Positions 21,900 to 32,199 of a stretch of DNA of 64,000 nt are shown piece by piece (position 1 is the stretch's first letter; every line of letters starts with the position of its first letter). The notes beneath the pieces are model-generated. The model worked only from the letters and a program-made list of their open reading frames with translations, had not been told where the DNA came from and made no database searches. The position numbers were made by a program, and so were the translations under genes. The DNA is from Favolaschia claudopus (taxonomy: Eukaryota > Basidiomycota > Agaricomycetes > Agaricales > Mycenaceae): the NCBI GenBank assembly GCA_037176885.1, contig JAWWNJ010000003.1, positions 186,001-250,000 of the forward strand. Direction: 5' to 3'.

Positions 21900-22397
21900 A
21901 GAGAGATTTAGAGACAGAAATGAATGAATGAGCTAAAATAATCACATACCTTTTCACGAGTGCTTTCGTACTCCAAAAACATCGCGACCTTCGCTGCCGT
22001 GATGGGCATAGCGGGAAGCGCAGCAACCCTCGTATTCAGAGCCGCTTTTGCCTTTTCCGACGCATCCCACCACGCCTGAAAGGACCGGAAATGTCTCTGA
22101 TATGTTTGTGAAGTACCCTTGTCCCCCTGCTCTTTCTCCCGAATTGTTAACCGAGTTGAGTGCCGAATCGGCCTCAAGCGCGTCAAGCGAATACTGGAGG
22201 CGCCCAGGAGAAGGACCAAGTCCATCTACTGCAGACAGAGACGGCGCTTTGGGCGTGGAAACAGTTTGAGTCAAAATTGGAGCCAGATCATCAGAGTTGA
22301 GGAGAAAGGAGAGCATGCTGCGGTCATGGACAGGACTGTTGGCTGCTATATCGAATTTTGGCGGTGTGAGGGACATCAGGCGAGCCGCCTTTCGCAT

Positions 22398-23226
22398 GAG
22401 AGGTGTCTGGGGAGCATTGGGAGGAGTGTATGGAGTCGGAATGTGAGGAGGCTTGGATGGTGCTTCGGAACTTGTCCAGACAAAAGGGAGAGAAAGAAAA
22501 GCACCAGAGGCGACACACGGGACCGTCCGAGACCCGGTGTACGCGAGACGGCGTTGATCTGCGAGGCCGGTAATAGTGACAGTGATTTGTAGTGAGCGGG
22601 GGGCAAGGAGTGGAGAACACAGTATAGACTGCCGGAAGGAGTGCCCAGAAGTGTAAGGATTCACCCTCGTACGAACTGTCGCGTACGCGTAGCGAGACAA
22701 GAAGAAGTCGAAGGTGGAAGAGAATACAGGAGATTGTCGTTCACACGCCAACGGCATTACTCGTTTAGGTACGAAGCAGTGCAGTCGGAAGAACTGGCCC
22801 GTTCGGCCGATCACCAGTCTGTACAATCGTCATACTTAGGGTAACCAGCCCGCTCTGGTTACCTTGCTGGTGACCCCCGCTTAGCTTAGCCGAGGTAACC
22901 ACCGGCATACTCAAGAGGTGTCAGATCCGGAGATCTGACCCACTATCAACAGCACGTGCATCAAAAGGGGGGCAAAATATTATTGTTTGTTTATTGATTG
23001 AGACAACGTACACTCTCTTGACCGCACGCGTCAAGCACGCGTTGAGCGCGTCGCGTTGAGCGCTGTAAAGCGCGTTCGGCCACCAGAACTTGAGCTGAGC
23101 TTCCTCCACAATACCTTGCCCGTGCCCACTTCCATCCACCGCCCATCGTGAGCCAAAGACATGACGCCGATCTTGGTGTAAATAGTGTCAATAACAATCC
23201 TTCGACCTGTATAAATGGAGCCCGTA
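22398..23226. other. 5' flank of the Crypton; no supported gene
   Basis: The minus frame continues upstream of the Crypton without a clear start. A small hairpin GTAACCAG/CTGGTTAC lies at about 22841-22862, and GCGCGT-type words cluster at about 23025-23075. Confidence 0.4.
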
Positions 23227-24244
23227 CTTCGCACTACCGTTCGCGTCTGTTCAATAACGACACTTCTCAATCCCACCCATCACACCTGCACTTGGGAACT
23301 ACTTCTTCGGCTTCTGTCCCATACAATGCGTACATACCACCGCCTTGCCCGAAATGTGGAAGGACTTTCAAAGCTGGCGCTAACCACGGCACTCTTCTTG
23401 CTCATCTGTCGAGTTGTATAGGTCAGTATCGTTGCTGTATGCTCTGTAATCCATGTCTCATACCGAAACAAGGTACATCATCACAACAAGTTGGCGCAGT
23501 CCCGGCATCGACATCCATTACTCCCGCAGCTCCTTCTGGTCTTGTTCCCCGCCCACCGCATTCTGTACCTCAGCCGCCCCGTGATCCATCGCGTTGGGCC
23601 GTACCGTGCCCCGGCATACCCATTGAGTGGGATGCCGATACATTCTATACCACCTATCCATTTCAATTACATGCACCAAATGCTGCAAATTGTGCTCCCT
23701 ACGACTTGATGATTATTTCTGGTATACCCAAAGCTCGTTCCCCTCAATGCCTCGGGGGAACAGTCACGCTTGAGGGCATTCAGCCGTGCGCCAAGTGTTC
23801 TCGCTTGACACTTGATGTGAAGATCATTCGGGAACGGGCGACTCGCTCGTTTGAGCACATTGGAAACCATGATGACCTGAACGCGGATCAGCTTCGCAGC
23901 AAAGTTGCGGCGGTGAAAGAGAAGATGAACACACTGAAATTGAAGGTCTGTTTTCCGTGCGTTATGTTTAGTGTCCATCCTTGAACAAATCAAATTAAAT
24001 AGAACCTCGACCTTGAAGATTCTGTTCAGCGTGCACAGGCGCGGCTGGCTGAGTGGAGGGAATTGTTTAGCTTCATCGGCCAGAATCCAATCTCAATTCC
24101 TGCCCTGCATCGGCTCCTCGCAAACGCGGACAAGAAAGGATGGAGTCCCGTAACCACCCTGAAGCACTGCCAGCTAGCTAAGGCAGGGAAATACACTGCA
24201 CGAAACTACACCGACTACGAAATCAACCTCGCTATTTTGCTCTA
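23227..24244 (+). pseudogene. N-terminal fragment of a basidiomycete orphan family with a Cys/His finger
   Basis: Plus-strand coding sequence carries a CPKCGRTF ... HLSSC finger (C-x2-C ... H ... C). An in-frame intron follows at about 23422-23472, then a Pro-rich linker and CPGIPIEWDADTFYTTYPFQ. After a Cys-rich segment comes a heptad-like stretch RSKVAAVKEKMNTLKLK, then an intron 23947-24001, then NLDLEDSVQRAQARLAEWRE, FSFIGQNPISIPALHRLL and YTARNYTDYEINLAILL, ending at a stop. I recall this order in uncharacterised mushroom proteins where it continues well beyond LAILL. The C-terminal half is therefore missing. A transposase relationship is possible but not shown. No clear ATG was found for the first exon. 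Confidence 0.45.
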
Positions 24245-24860
24245 GCCGTACATGCGATAAATCATTGTGTATTTGCCCAAGGCATACTGTACACGATGCT
24301 ACTCTCTGGTGATCGGAGAACCGAGTCCGAGGACTCCGAGTATCCGCCAGCACACTGCCAGCACGAAGGCGGCGATTGCCGATGTGTGGGAAATTCTTGA
24401 TTGGGGGAGCTTGCTCAGCGCTCCCCCCTTTTGTCTGAGGTTCCCGAAAAGTGGATGGCTGTGCAATGTGCCTACTCTCCCACGGGTACGCCATCAATAC
24501 GTGATGTTAAACAGAGCCTTAGAGACAAGTGGCCTACTGTACAGCGGCGCAATCAGGGGAAAGTGCAATAAAGAAATACTCTCAGCCAAGGGCTCGCATC
24601 AATAGGAAATTACTCCCGACTTTCGAAGAAACCACAAAGGCAGGAATATGGTTGCGGCCAAAACTTCATGACCAGTCCCAATTTTGCTCAAAATCCTTCG
24701 GGATTCGAGATTTAGCAGGAACTAGGGAGTATAGGTGAAATTTTTGTTTCAGAGGAATCGGAGGTACTCCTAACTTAGGGTTACAAAACACGAAATTTGA
24801 ACAGCGAAAAACCAAAATTGTGTGTACTAAACTCGCGAGTTTGAGGCAGGTAATCAGGTC
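24245..24860. other. No supported gene
   Basis: Degenerate sequence following the orphan fragment, with no convincing frame or repeat. Confidence 0.4.
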
Positions 24861-25192
24861 TTTCTCTGCCATTCTGCCTCTGCAACCCCGGACTCCTTCT
24901 TCCGGACCCCACAGTACTGAAAGTGAAATATCCTCAAGAAATCGGCAATGGCCAGGCGACTGATGCTGTTGCACAGCCACCGGTCCGAGTGATCCGCAAT
25001 CAAAAGCGCGAAATTGCCGTGCAAAACACAGAAAACCGATTTTTCGAAGTTTTGCTCCAGTACGTTTGTAGATTACCTTCTTGCAATGCTATTTACACAA
25101 TCCCAGGATGTCTCAATGAAACCTGACGTGACAGTATCAATTACCAAATTGGGACTGCGACTTGAAGTTCGGTCCGCAACCATACCATCAAC
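24861..25192. repeat. Dispersed repeat, copy 1
   Basis: Shares most of its bases with 51631-51955, e.g. TCTTTCTCTGCCATTCTGCC at the left and CGGTCCGCAACCATAC at the right, with small indels. No coding meaning recognised. Confidence 0.75.
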
Positions 25193-25486
25193 TTCAGTTC
25201 ACACCCATCAATTCCATTCCCCCCCAAAAAAAATCAGAACCATTAGCCTGGGCAGCAGTCAAAATTGCACAAATTCCTGAATTCAGCTCTATGGTAGCAG
25301 GTTTTACCGGGACTTCGGCACTAAGACAAGAAGTATGGCTTGAGTTGTGTATGTAAGGCTGATTTAACGAAACTTTGCCTCTCACAAGATCATTTCTGTT
25401 CAGGCTGGACGGAATTAGCGCAAGCTCCCCCTTTTCTGTAAGCCGGGCACCGGCATTACAATACATAGTTTTGAGTACCACAAAGC

Positions 25487-25900
25487 AGGACCTCTGACAA
25501 TCACCTATGATGCCTGCCCCGAAAAATCTGGGATTTGGGACATCTTATCCGGACCCCAAATGGGGAAGATCTCATCCGAATCCGAACCAGGCCTTCCAGG
25601 AGGTCGATGTTTTATCCGGACGCTGAACCAGCCCTCAAAAAATCAGCTAAAATCGCAAAAATTCGCAATTTATCTCATCACGCGTCTAGGTGGCCCCTCT
25701 ACCTCTTTTGAGTAATGCGAAAGCTTGTTATGTAGTTCGAATGCAGTTCTTCGCTTGCTGAGGTGCGCTTGCCGGTCCCTGATTTCCGAAAGTTCCCCGA
25801 AATAGGTAGAAAATGCGTCTTCGGTGCAAAATTCATCAGATTGTCCTTGATTGACCTCGAAGTTGCCTCAATTCGGTGGTAATCAGTGGTGGTCGGCAAC
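25487..25900. mobile_element. Truncated copy of the TTATCCG-rich TIR element
   Basis: Starts AGGACCTCTGACAATCACC and matches 26173-26586 with scattered substitutions, then loses similarity near 25900. It lacks the right end. Confidence 0.7.
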
Positions 25901-26172
25901 GCTGCCAAAATTCGGTGATCTTACAACCGGTATTACCGCATTTGGAAGGTGCCTCCTCCTCAACCACTCCTTTTCCTCTAAATAGTGTTCCCTGACGCAG
26001 GAGAAATACAAAACATGTTTGAATATTCACCAATACCCTAAAGCAGTCTGTTGAGAGTAATTTCAAGCAAGAAAAGGGTGTAAATACCCAATATATTGTG
26101 GCACCTCTCCGACTGCTCACCTAAAAATTCCGATGCGCATGAGGAAGTTAGAACTATCGGGTGATTGTCAGA

Positions 26173-26817
26173 AGGACCTCTGACATTCACCTATGATGCC
26201 TGCCCCAAAAAATCTGGGATTTGGGACATCTTATCCGGACCCCAAATGGGGAAGATCTTATCCGAATCCGAACCAGGCCTTCCAAGAGGTCGATGCTTTA
26301 TCCGGACGGTGAACCAGGCCTCAAAAAATCGGCTAAAATCGTAAAAATTCGCAATTTATCTCTTGACGCGTCTGGGTGGCTCCTCTAGCTCCTTTGAGTA
26401 ATGCGGAAGCTTGTTATGTAGCTTGAATGCTGATCTTCGCTTTCTGTGGTGCGCTTGCCGAATTTTGCGGCACCTGATTCCCGAAAGTTGCCCGAAATAG
26501 GTAGAAAATGTGTCTTTGGTGGGAAATTCGTCAGATTGTACCTGATTGACCTCGAAGTTGGCCCAATTTGGTGAGAGTCAGTGGTGAAACTTGTGTCCGA
26601 GGAGTCTCGGGTATCTTTTATCTGAATCTGAACCAGCCTTGGCCCCCGGCCTCCATGATTTATGCGAATTGTGGGGCAGGGTTGGCGTCGTCGATGGTCG
26701 ATTTCTTATCCGAATCCGGGCAGGGTGCGCGCAATTTTTGGGCATGTTTTATCCGAATCGAAAATTTCGCGGGCAGGCATCATAGGTGGTTGTCGGGGAT
26801 CCTTTGTCAGAGGTCCT
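26173..26817. mobile_element. 645-bp TIR element with repeated TTATCCGAATCC words
   Basis: Left end AGGACCTCTGAC ... CACCTATGATGCCTGCCCC is mirrored at 26770-26817 (GGGCAGGCATCATAGGTGG ... GTCAGAGGTCCT). Inside, the word TTATCCGAAYCC or a close variant (TTATCCGGAC, TTATCTGAATC) occurs about six times in the same orientation, mostly near the ends. Class and target duplication undetermined. Confidence 0.7.
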
Positions 26818-28160
26818 CACAAAGCTGCCCATATTGATCTGACTCCGTGTATTTGGAGAGGTTCCGGATGAGGTGCTTGAGCCATCATGACGTGGCATCA
26901 TTGGCTTGACATGGTGTTTGTCATTGTCTCCGCTGCCACGTCGCGCTCTCTTGTCTTCTTCCCTCACCCCCTCTCATCCCCCCTCCAAGCTCCTCGTCTT
27001 TCACGACACCCCAGAAGGAAGCTCGAAGCCTCTGGCACTGTCTCTCTCCTCAATATCCCTTCAAGCTTCAATCTTCAAGCCTCTTCAAGTCCGTTGTGGC
27101 ACGAAGATCTCTCCACCTCAGCAAGAGTCGCAAGATACAAGAACCCCACTGTGCAAGGCTGAGACTGCAAGACAACGGTCGCAAGAGTCCAAGGCTGCAA
27201 GCTGAAAACTTCTCAAGAGTGTAACCCATGCAAACCTTCATCAAAGTCCTTGCCGTCGTCCTCCCCAAGCCTCGCACATCAACACGTTTCGGCCCTCTCC
27301 CCACCTCTCTTTCTCTCCATCTTCTGGAAATTTATCATTTACTTCCTCTCCCTCCTCTTCTCCGCTCCCTCCTAGAATCATTTGTGTAGCCGCTCAATAC
27401 TTTTGTCCCTTGCAATACCATTTTTTTTATTTGTATTTTGATCGAATTTAAGAAGCAGCTCAAATATTATTTATGGCAAGCGCCGTCAGCAAACTGGCTC
27501 TAATGTCCTGGAGAGCTTCAGCACAAAATGTCCCCAGGACATCATCCCTGACAAAAAGCGAGTCAGCGCGGTGACGACAGCGACAGAAAGGAGACATCAA
27601 GATAACTTTTGAGGTTAGAGAGGACGAGAGGATGAATAGGGAAGGAATGGTATGTAGAGACAGGAAGAGAGAGAGAGAGAGTAGCTGATAGAGAGAGACT
27701 GACGAGAAAATGGGCGGGCAAATCAGCAATGACGACGAAACAGAGGTAAAAATACGAGTCGTACCTCGAATTAATAGAAGATATACGATGAATGAATGAT
27801 TGAATGAAGGAATTAGTCGAATGGAGGCAGAGGAAGGGATGGATTCAGAAATGAGGGAGTGGATATCGTTTTGGTCAAGAGTAAATTAAGACTACCCATA
27901 TGCTCCAAGGTAACGGAGCGAGAGGGCTCCGGCGGCATCCCAAATACGGTAATTTATCCGTCGGTAGATAACGCAAAGGTTGGTGCTTCAGTATTTAAGT
28001 CTTAGAGTATTTTTGTTTCCGGAGAGAATTCATTGGAAATTGATGTGCTATGAAGTTCAGTCCTGCCACTATAGTGAGCTTTCCGGGCCTCGAGACTTAG
28101 AAGTGTTTTAATAGACCTTATTAGCAGCGGCTTAAAATACTATTTGAAAGTCTTGAAAAC
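26818..28160. other. No supported gene
   Basis: Contains a CT-rich plus strand at 26930-27370 and a GA-rich stretch near 27660-27690. Short frames here lack protein-like composition. Confidence 0.4.
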
Positions 28161-28164
28161 AAAT

Positions 28165-28410
28165 TTACAGCTGTTTTACTGTTTTTGTCCGGTTTCTGAT
28201 GGAGTGGGGTTCTTCAGAAGTTGTTTACCTGTGATTGCTTGTGCATGCCCTCGCCGGGGAACCGGCGGCAGATCAACCGCTCCGCCGCAGCCCCACTGCG
28301 TTCACTGGTGGAGCAAAATGCCGAAAATAGCCTGGTCAGAGTGGAGCCATACGGCGACTCGGAGGCACACAGGTGTAAACAAGAAATGAAATGCCCCACT
28401 CCATCAAAAA
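28165..28410. mobile_element. Fragment with TACAGCTGTTTTAC end and internal inverted repeat
   Basis: TTACAGCTGTTTTACTG at about 28165 recurs in reverse orientation at about 50838-50855 and 56667-56684. CTGATGGAGTGGGG (28195) is mirrored by CCCCACTCCATCA (28393). Probably the end of a TA-type MITE, incomplete here. Confidence 0.45.
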
Positions 28411-28633
28411 CGGCCCATGTCCCATGTCTGTGGACGGGCCGAAGAAATCAAGTTATTCAAGTTGCGAAAAAAGAGAAAAAAGGGAGAAAGAGAGGGAGAA
28501 TTTCAAATTCAAGTTTGTCTTTGCCCCCAGCTTCCCGAAGCCTCATACGCTCTCAAACGTACGCTACAGCTAGAATTCATCTTAATTCCCATGTCCCAAT
28601 CCGGCCGCGGCTTGAATTCAGGAGTGCGGCATG

Positions 28634-28675
28634 TCCTTAGTCCATTCTGGGGACATTCCCCGAATGGACTAAGGA
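28634..28675. repeat. Near-perfect hairpin
   Basis: TCCTTAGTCCATTC and its reverse complement GAATGGACTAAGGA enclose a GGGGA-CAT-TCCCC core, giving a 19-bp stem with one bulge. No adjacent gene makes it an obvious terminator. Confidence 0.7.
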
Positions 28676-29065
28676 TCTGGCCAATGTAATTCAAGATATT
28701 TTCGTTTAGGTTGCCGCAACCGGCGTTGGCAACGCAACAACAACCGGAACGTCCTCCGAGTCGTCCCGGACTCATCCTCTCCCGCTTCCCTCTGCCTCTC
28801 TCTCTGCCTTGTCTCTATTGGCTTCAATCTCCGAGTCGTTACAAAACCCAACGCAGTCCAATTATTCTATACTTTTTCTCATCCAAACCCAGTCATCTGG
28901 GCGCGCGACACACGTCGCGCGCCAGCACTTTCTGTACTCAGTGCAACTTAGTGTCTGCTTCATCCATTCGACTTCAAATGTCAATGTTTTGACAGGTTCT
29001 TTTTCCAACCTTGCTTTCTTTTTGCTGTTCTCTTGGACCCTTTCTTGGAGGAGGCAAACTCGGCT

Positions 29066-29748
29066 TTAAGTACCTCGATTCGGAGAGCCATTACCAATCG
29101 CACTTCTACTCTGCTGCCTTGGATATATTTCAGCTTTCTCCTTCAAACAAAAGCCCCGGCAAATTAGTAGAAAGCAGCGTTGTAAAGCATTGGTGAGCAT
29201 TGTTGATAATTCTTGATTCTGTATTTTACTTTCAATTGCGAGACAGAGACAAAGCGCACTGAAATGCGGGGAACGGGAGCATGGGTGAAAGCTGAACCGA
29301 CAAACAACCCAACCAACCACCACACACCCAATCCGACACGCGCAAGTTCGGGGCTCGATGCGAAGTATACGCATGATGCAATCCAGATGATTGACGGCGA
29401 ATGGCGAAGAAGTAGTAATGATAATATTGTAGAAATAGAATGGCGGCGATGGTAATGAGATGTGCTCGCCTGCGAGCGCGTAGTCGTCCCGACCTGCGGA
29501 ATTCCTTCCCACCACCGTACCGTCCAACGTTGAATCCTCCTCCTCGTCACTCTCAACCTCAACACAACCGGTAAAACCGATAACCCTAATCCGAATCGTA
29601 CATCTCCCTTCATCATCCAACAAAACAAACCGAATAAATATAACAAATCCAACAATACCTCGAAGATCCACAGCGGTCCCATCTCGGGTTTGAGCGCAGC
29701 GACGGCGAACAAGCGATCCGTGGGTGAGTCGGGGTTGTGGGTGGTCAA
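29066..29748 (-). CDS. Uncharacterised minus-strand ORF pair, doubtful
   Basis: Two overlapping minus frames are open (194 and 201 residues). The upstream one begins MTTHNPDSPTDRLFAVAALK and has a hydrophobic run LLDLLYLFGLFCW. A possible intron starts at GTATTG after WIFE (about 29660). No family recognised and no clear preference between frames, so this may be non-coding. Confidence 0.2.
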
Positions 29749-29892
29749 CGAGCGTTTGATTTACGGATGTTCAATCAAGTCGAATATTTAGCAAACAATT
29801 TCAAGAGCCGAAAGATAGATAGATAGGTTATAGTGAGTTTACATGGGGTGAAAGTTCTCTAATTTACTGAGCGAATCCTGGCTCCTTATATA

Positions 29893-30018
29893 CCCTACTG
29901 TGGCTGTGCTTCCGAGTCAGGCCGCAGCCGTTCCGTAGCCATGCCATAGCCTCCCGTAGTCAAGCCGCAGTCAATCCGTAGCTACCGTAGTCATTTCACA
30001 GCCCTCCGTAGCTCTCTG
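29893..30018. repeat. Cluster of CCGTAGC words
   Basis: CCGTAGY, CCGCAGY and CCATAGC recur about ten times with irregular spacing, ending just before the tandem Ty3 element. Confidence 0.6.
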
Positions 30019-30024
30019 TCGAGT

Positions 30025-30607
30025 TGTTGAAGATTAGCGTGATATTTGAGTGAGCGCGAGTAATCAATACACGCGTTTGAGAAAGAAAATAAAATAGAGC
30101 TCAAACTTCCTATATATTCAGCAAATCCAACTCAGTTAACTCAAGCGGTTTTCAGCGAGAACTTATCTCGCTGAGGCTAGTTGGAGTAAACACAACCTAG
30201 CACCGTCTGTACCTGTAATACCAGAAATGAGCGCGAAGCTTTCACTTAGGGTTCACACAATAGTTAGTTAGAACTACGTAGATTGATGGGATAGAAAAGA
30301 TTGTCCTCCACAAGAGGGGAGGGCTCCTCATTTATACGTAGAGGCTACAGCTGAGGCTATGTTAATTGATATCAATACACAGGACTGAAGGCTGTGAGTA
30401 GGCAGTACTTACAGAGCCTGAGCACCGCAACAATTGAGACGCGTTTGCAGTGAGTCACAGTCACCTGACTGTGACCACTCGTGGTCTTGCTGTAGCAAGA
30501 CTTGTCAAAAGTCGGCAGAGCTCGGCATCAAGTCTCACAACTTAGACGGAAGAGTTTTCGTAGGTTCCACAAGCTATATTGGGTACATAATGGAAGTATC
30601 CATAACA
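30025..30607 (-). repeat. Ty3 LTR 1 (outer, 3')
   Basis: Minus strand TGTTATGG ... TTCAACA. Flanked outside by CGAGT and inside by a G-rich polypurine tract at about 30608-30622. Confidence 0.93.
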
Positions 30608-30789
30608 TAGCCCCCCCAGCCTACGAGAACTCGAAGTACAGTAAAGTAGTTGCAACATGAGTAACTCGGAAAAATAAATAATGCTCCAGCGAGCGACGCG
30701 AAATAAGCCAGCGAACAAGGAAATATCAGCGAAGACAATTTAATACCGTCACTACCAGAGTGCGTTGAATAAATAATAAAGTTGAGCAA

Positions 30790-32003
30790 TCACTCGCCAT
30801 TGATAGCCATTTTGTGCATCTCATATTCGACCTCCATCTCCTTCAACCGTTCTTCGCCAAGAAGGAACCGAGCAATGTTATCTGCAGGTTGACGGCGGCT
30901 AAGCGGGACATCGGTGTCATCGGAAAGTGGCCACATTGCGATGTAGCAGGTGCCTTCATTGTAAGTGACGAGAATTCGATCCGCGGCAGGTCGAATAAGG
31001 TGAAGGCACGCTGAAGAATGACATTAGCGTTGCTAAATCATTGTAGCAATGAAGAGATACCGAAATCAATGTGGTGACGCAAAAACTCATTACCCAAGTA
31101 ATTGGATAGTGCGTCCGATCCATCATAGAAGTGACCCCATGCCGTGAGCTCCAGGAATTTGCGTGGCGAGAACCCCAAAATGGCGCCATAATTCATGGCG
31201 CTGGTGAGTCCGTTCTTCTTTTGAATGCGGATGCTGTTGGCGAGAGCAAGGAGGTGGTAACAAGTCGTCATTTGTAGGACCGTTAGATGAGCGAGTGCCT
31301 CGTCAAGGGTGCCGAAGATGCGGTTCTCGAAGGTATTGCCAACGTAAACTCGAAAGCCGGAAAGAGCCCACGGCTTCTTGAGGCCGAGTTCTTCAAGAAC
31401 GGCGAGGGGAATGGAAGCGGGAATGCGGCGACCCCAGCCACTGCGCCATGGGTTGTGGCCATGCCAGGCGCAGTAATTGACAGCGCAGAGTCGGTCAAGC
31501 ATTTGCCGATACTGATGTTCGAAAATTGGCAGCGCGCGAAAGTAGGTGCGTCCGTGGTGAACAAATTCCTCGACATGATCGGAAATGTGAGGATCGAAGG
31601 TAAGGAGTGAGCCAACGCCCAGAACGACGCGAAAAAGGTAGCAAAGGAGCGTGTTTTCTGTGAGAAATGAATTAGCGCGCAAAAGCCGAGATTTATTTGA
31701 TTGCGCACCAAGAACAGCCTCGAGAACACTGAACGGCTGTTCAGGATTAAACATCTCGCGTTGGAAAGGAGGCTCGGCCTCTGGATCAATGAGTTCGCTG
31801 CTTGATAGCGAGGAAGAGATGGAAATGAGGTCGGGCATGGAGTCGTGCTCGGAATCGACAGGAGAAGCAGCGAAAAGCGAGGCACCGGACATGTCCGGCT
31901 CGGAGCTTCTAAGAACACGAAGTCCGCTGTCCGTACGTGTGTAGGGAATGTCGAATTGCATTGGGCTGGTGAAGCCAGGGACAAAGTCTGTCTCAACGGA
32001 CAT
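30790..32003 (-). CDS. Third, spliced ORF of the chromovirus (left unit), unknown function
   Basis: Exon 1 is 31061-32003 (ATG 32003, MSVETDFVPGFTSPMQFD) and exon 2 is 30790-31010. The 50-nt intron 31011-31060 has GTATCT, an internal GCTAAT branch-like site and CTTCAG. Splicing changes the unspliced end ISSLLQ-stop into a continuing frame (RPAADRILVTYNEG, CYIAMWPLSDD, EERLKEMEVEYEMHKMA), total 387 residues. The N-terminal 90 residues are Ser/acidic; the middle is globular-looking (AWHGHNPWRSGWGRRIPAS, FRVYVGNTFENRI). No zinc, protease or membrane segment is seen. It lies after integrase and before the polypurine tract on the same strand. I do not recognise it; capture of a host gene or an accessory/envelope-position gene are both possible. 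Confidence 0.75.
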
Positions 32004-32199
32004 GTACCGTGGGGATGGAAGAAGTGGAGGGTGAAAGGAATAAGAAAATAAAGTTGACCGCCTGGGTAAGAAAGAGGATGGGGTGAATGAACTGGACGTA
32101 AACGTCGTAAGACCGGTTGTTTATAAGAAGACGAGAGCCGTATTTCCGGAGCCGTTTTACCGTTGTTGGATAAGCCGTATTTGTTTATGAAGAGTTCGT

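Larger units (their letters stand above)
15693..22397 (-). pseudogene. Crypton tyrosine recombinase, split by three insertions
   Basis: Minus-strand exons spell a Crypton recombinase. N-terminal exon(s) about 22397-21960 include RHFRSFQAWWDASEKAK. Next is 20280-20020 (GSSVGRSQISGVI, ALESYRF, ESAAKH), then 17836-17630 with box-I Arg in GTAFRGDSTR, then 17579-17330. The exon 17288-17030 holds the His/Arg/Tyr motifs (VTHGARPFAAQTCRSFG, LGGWNESGSFKNCYDR). The tail 16830-15693 ends in a GCR1_C-like DNA-binding domain (YSFADGIWDYWVEWK, VEELTTTWGAKWRR). Single-base frameshifts are seen near 17388 and 16858, and the N-terminal join near 22150 is unresolved. The family excises and integrates by site-specific recombination. 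Two insertions lie in introns and one in a codon; nothing else of the order is disturbed. Confidence 0.85.

Noticed and set aside
21954..22826. 290-codon minus frame as a complete separate gene
   Set aside because: Its downstream end overlaps the Crypton N-terminal exon in another frame, and its upstream part has no start or family signal. Only the section near 22377-22150 is plausibly Crypton coding.
22839..22862. Possible tRNA or regulatory hairpin
   Set aside because: Only an 8-bp stem with a short loop; no cloverleaf or A/B boxes could be drawn. No tRNA or rRNA gene was recognised in the window.
24861..25192. CRISPR-like or tandem repeat array
   Set aside because: The repeats here are two dispersed copies 26.8 kb apart and MITE copies, without regular spacers; CRISPR arrays are not expected in fungi.
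28720..29060. Plus-strand ORFs as a gene near 28.7-29.1 kb
   Set aside because: Three overlapping short frames of Ser/Leu-rich composition in a CT-rich tract; no start, intron or motif supports coding.
30814..31014. Plus-strand ORFs duplicated at 30814 and 40383 (and other plus ORFs in the Ty3 units)
   Set aside because: They are mirror frames of the third ORF exon and of gag/pol; identical duplication simply reflects the tandem copies.
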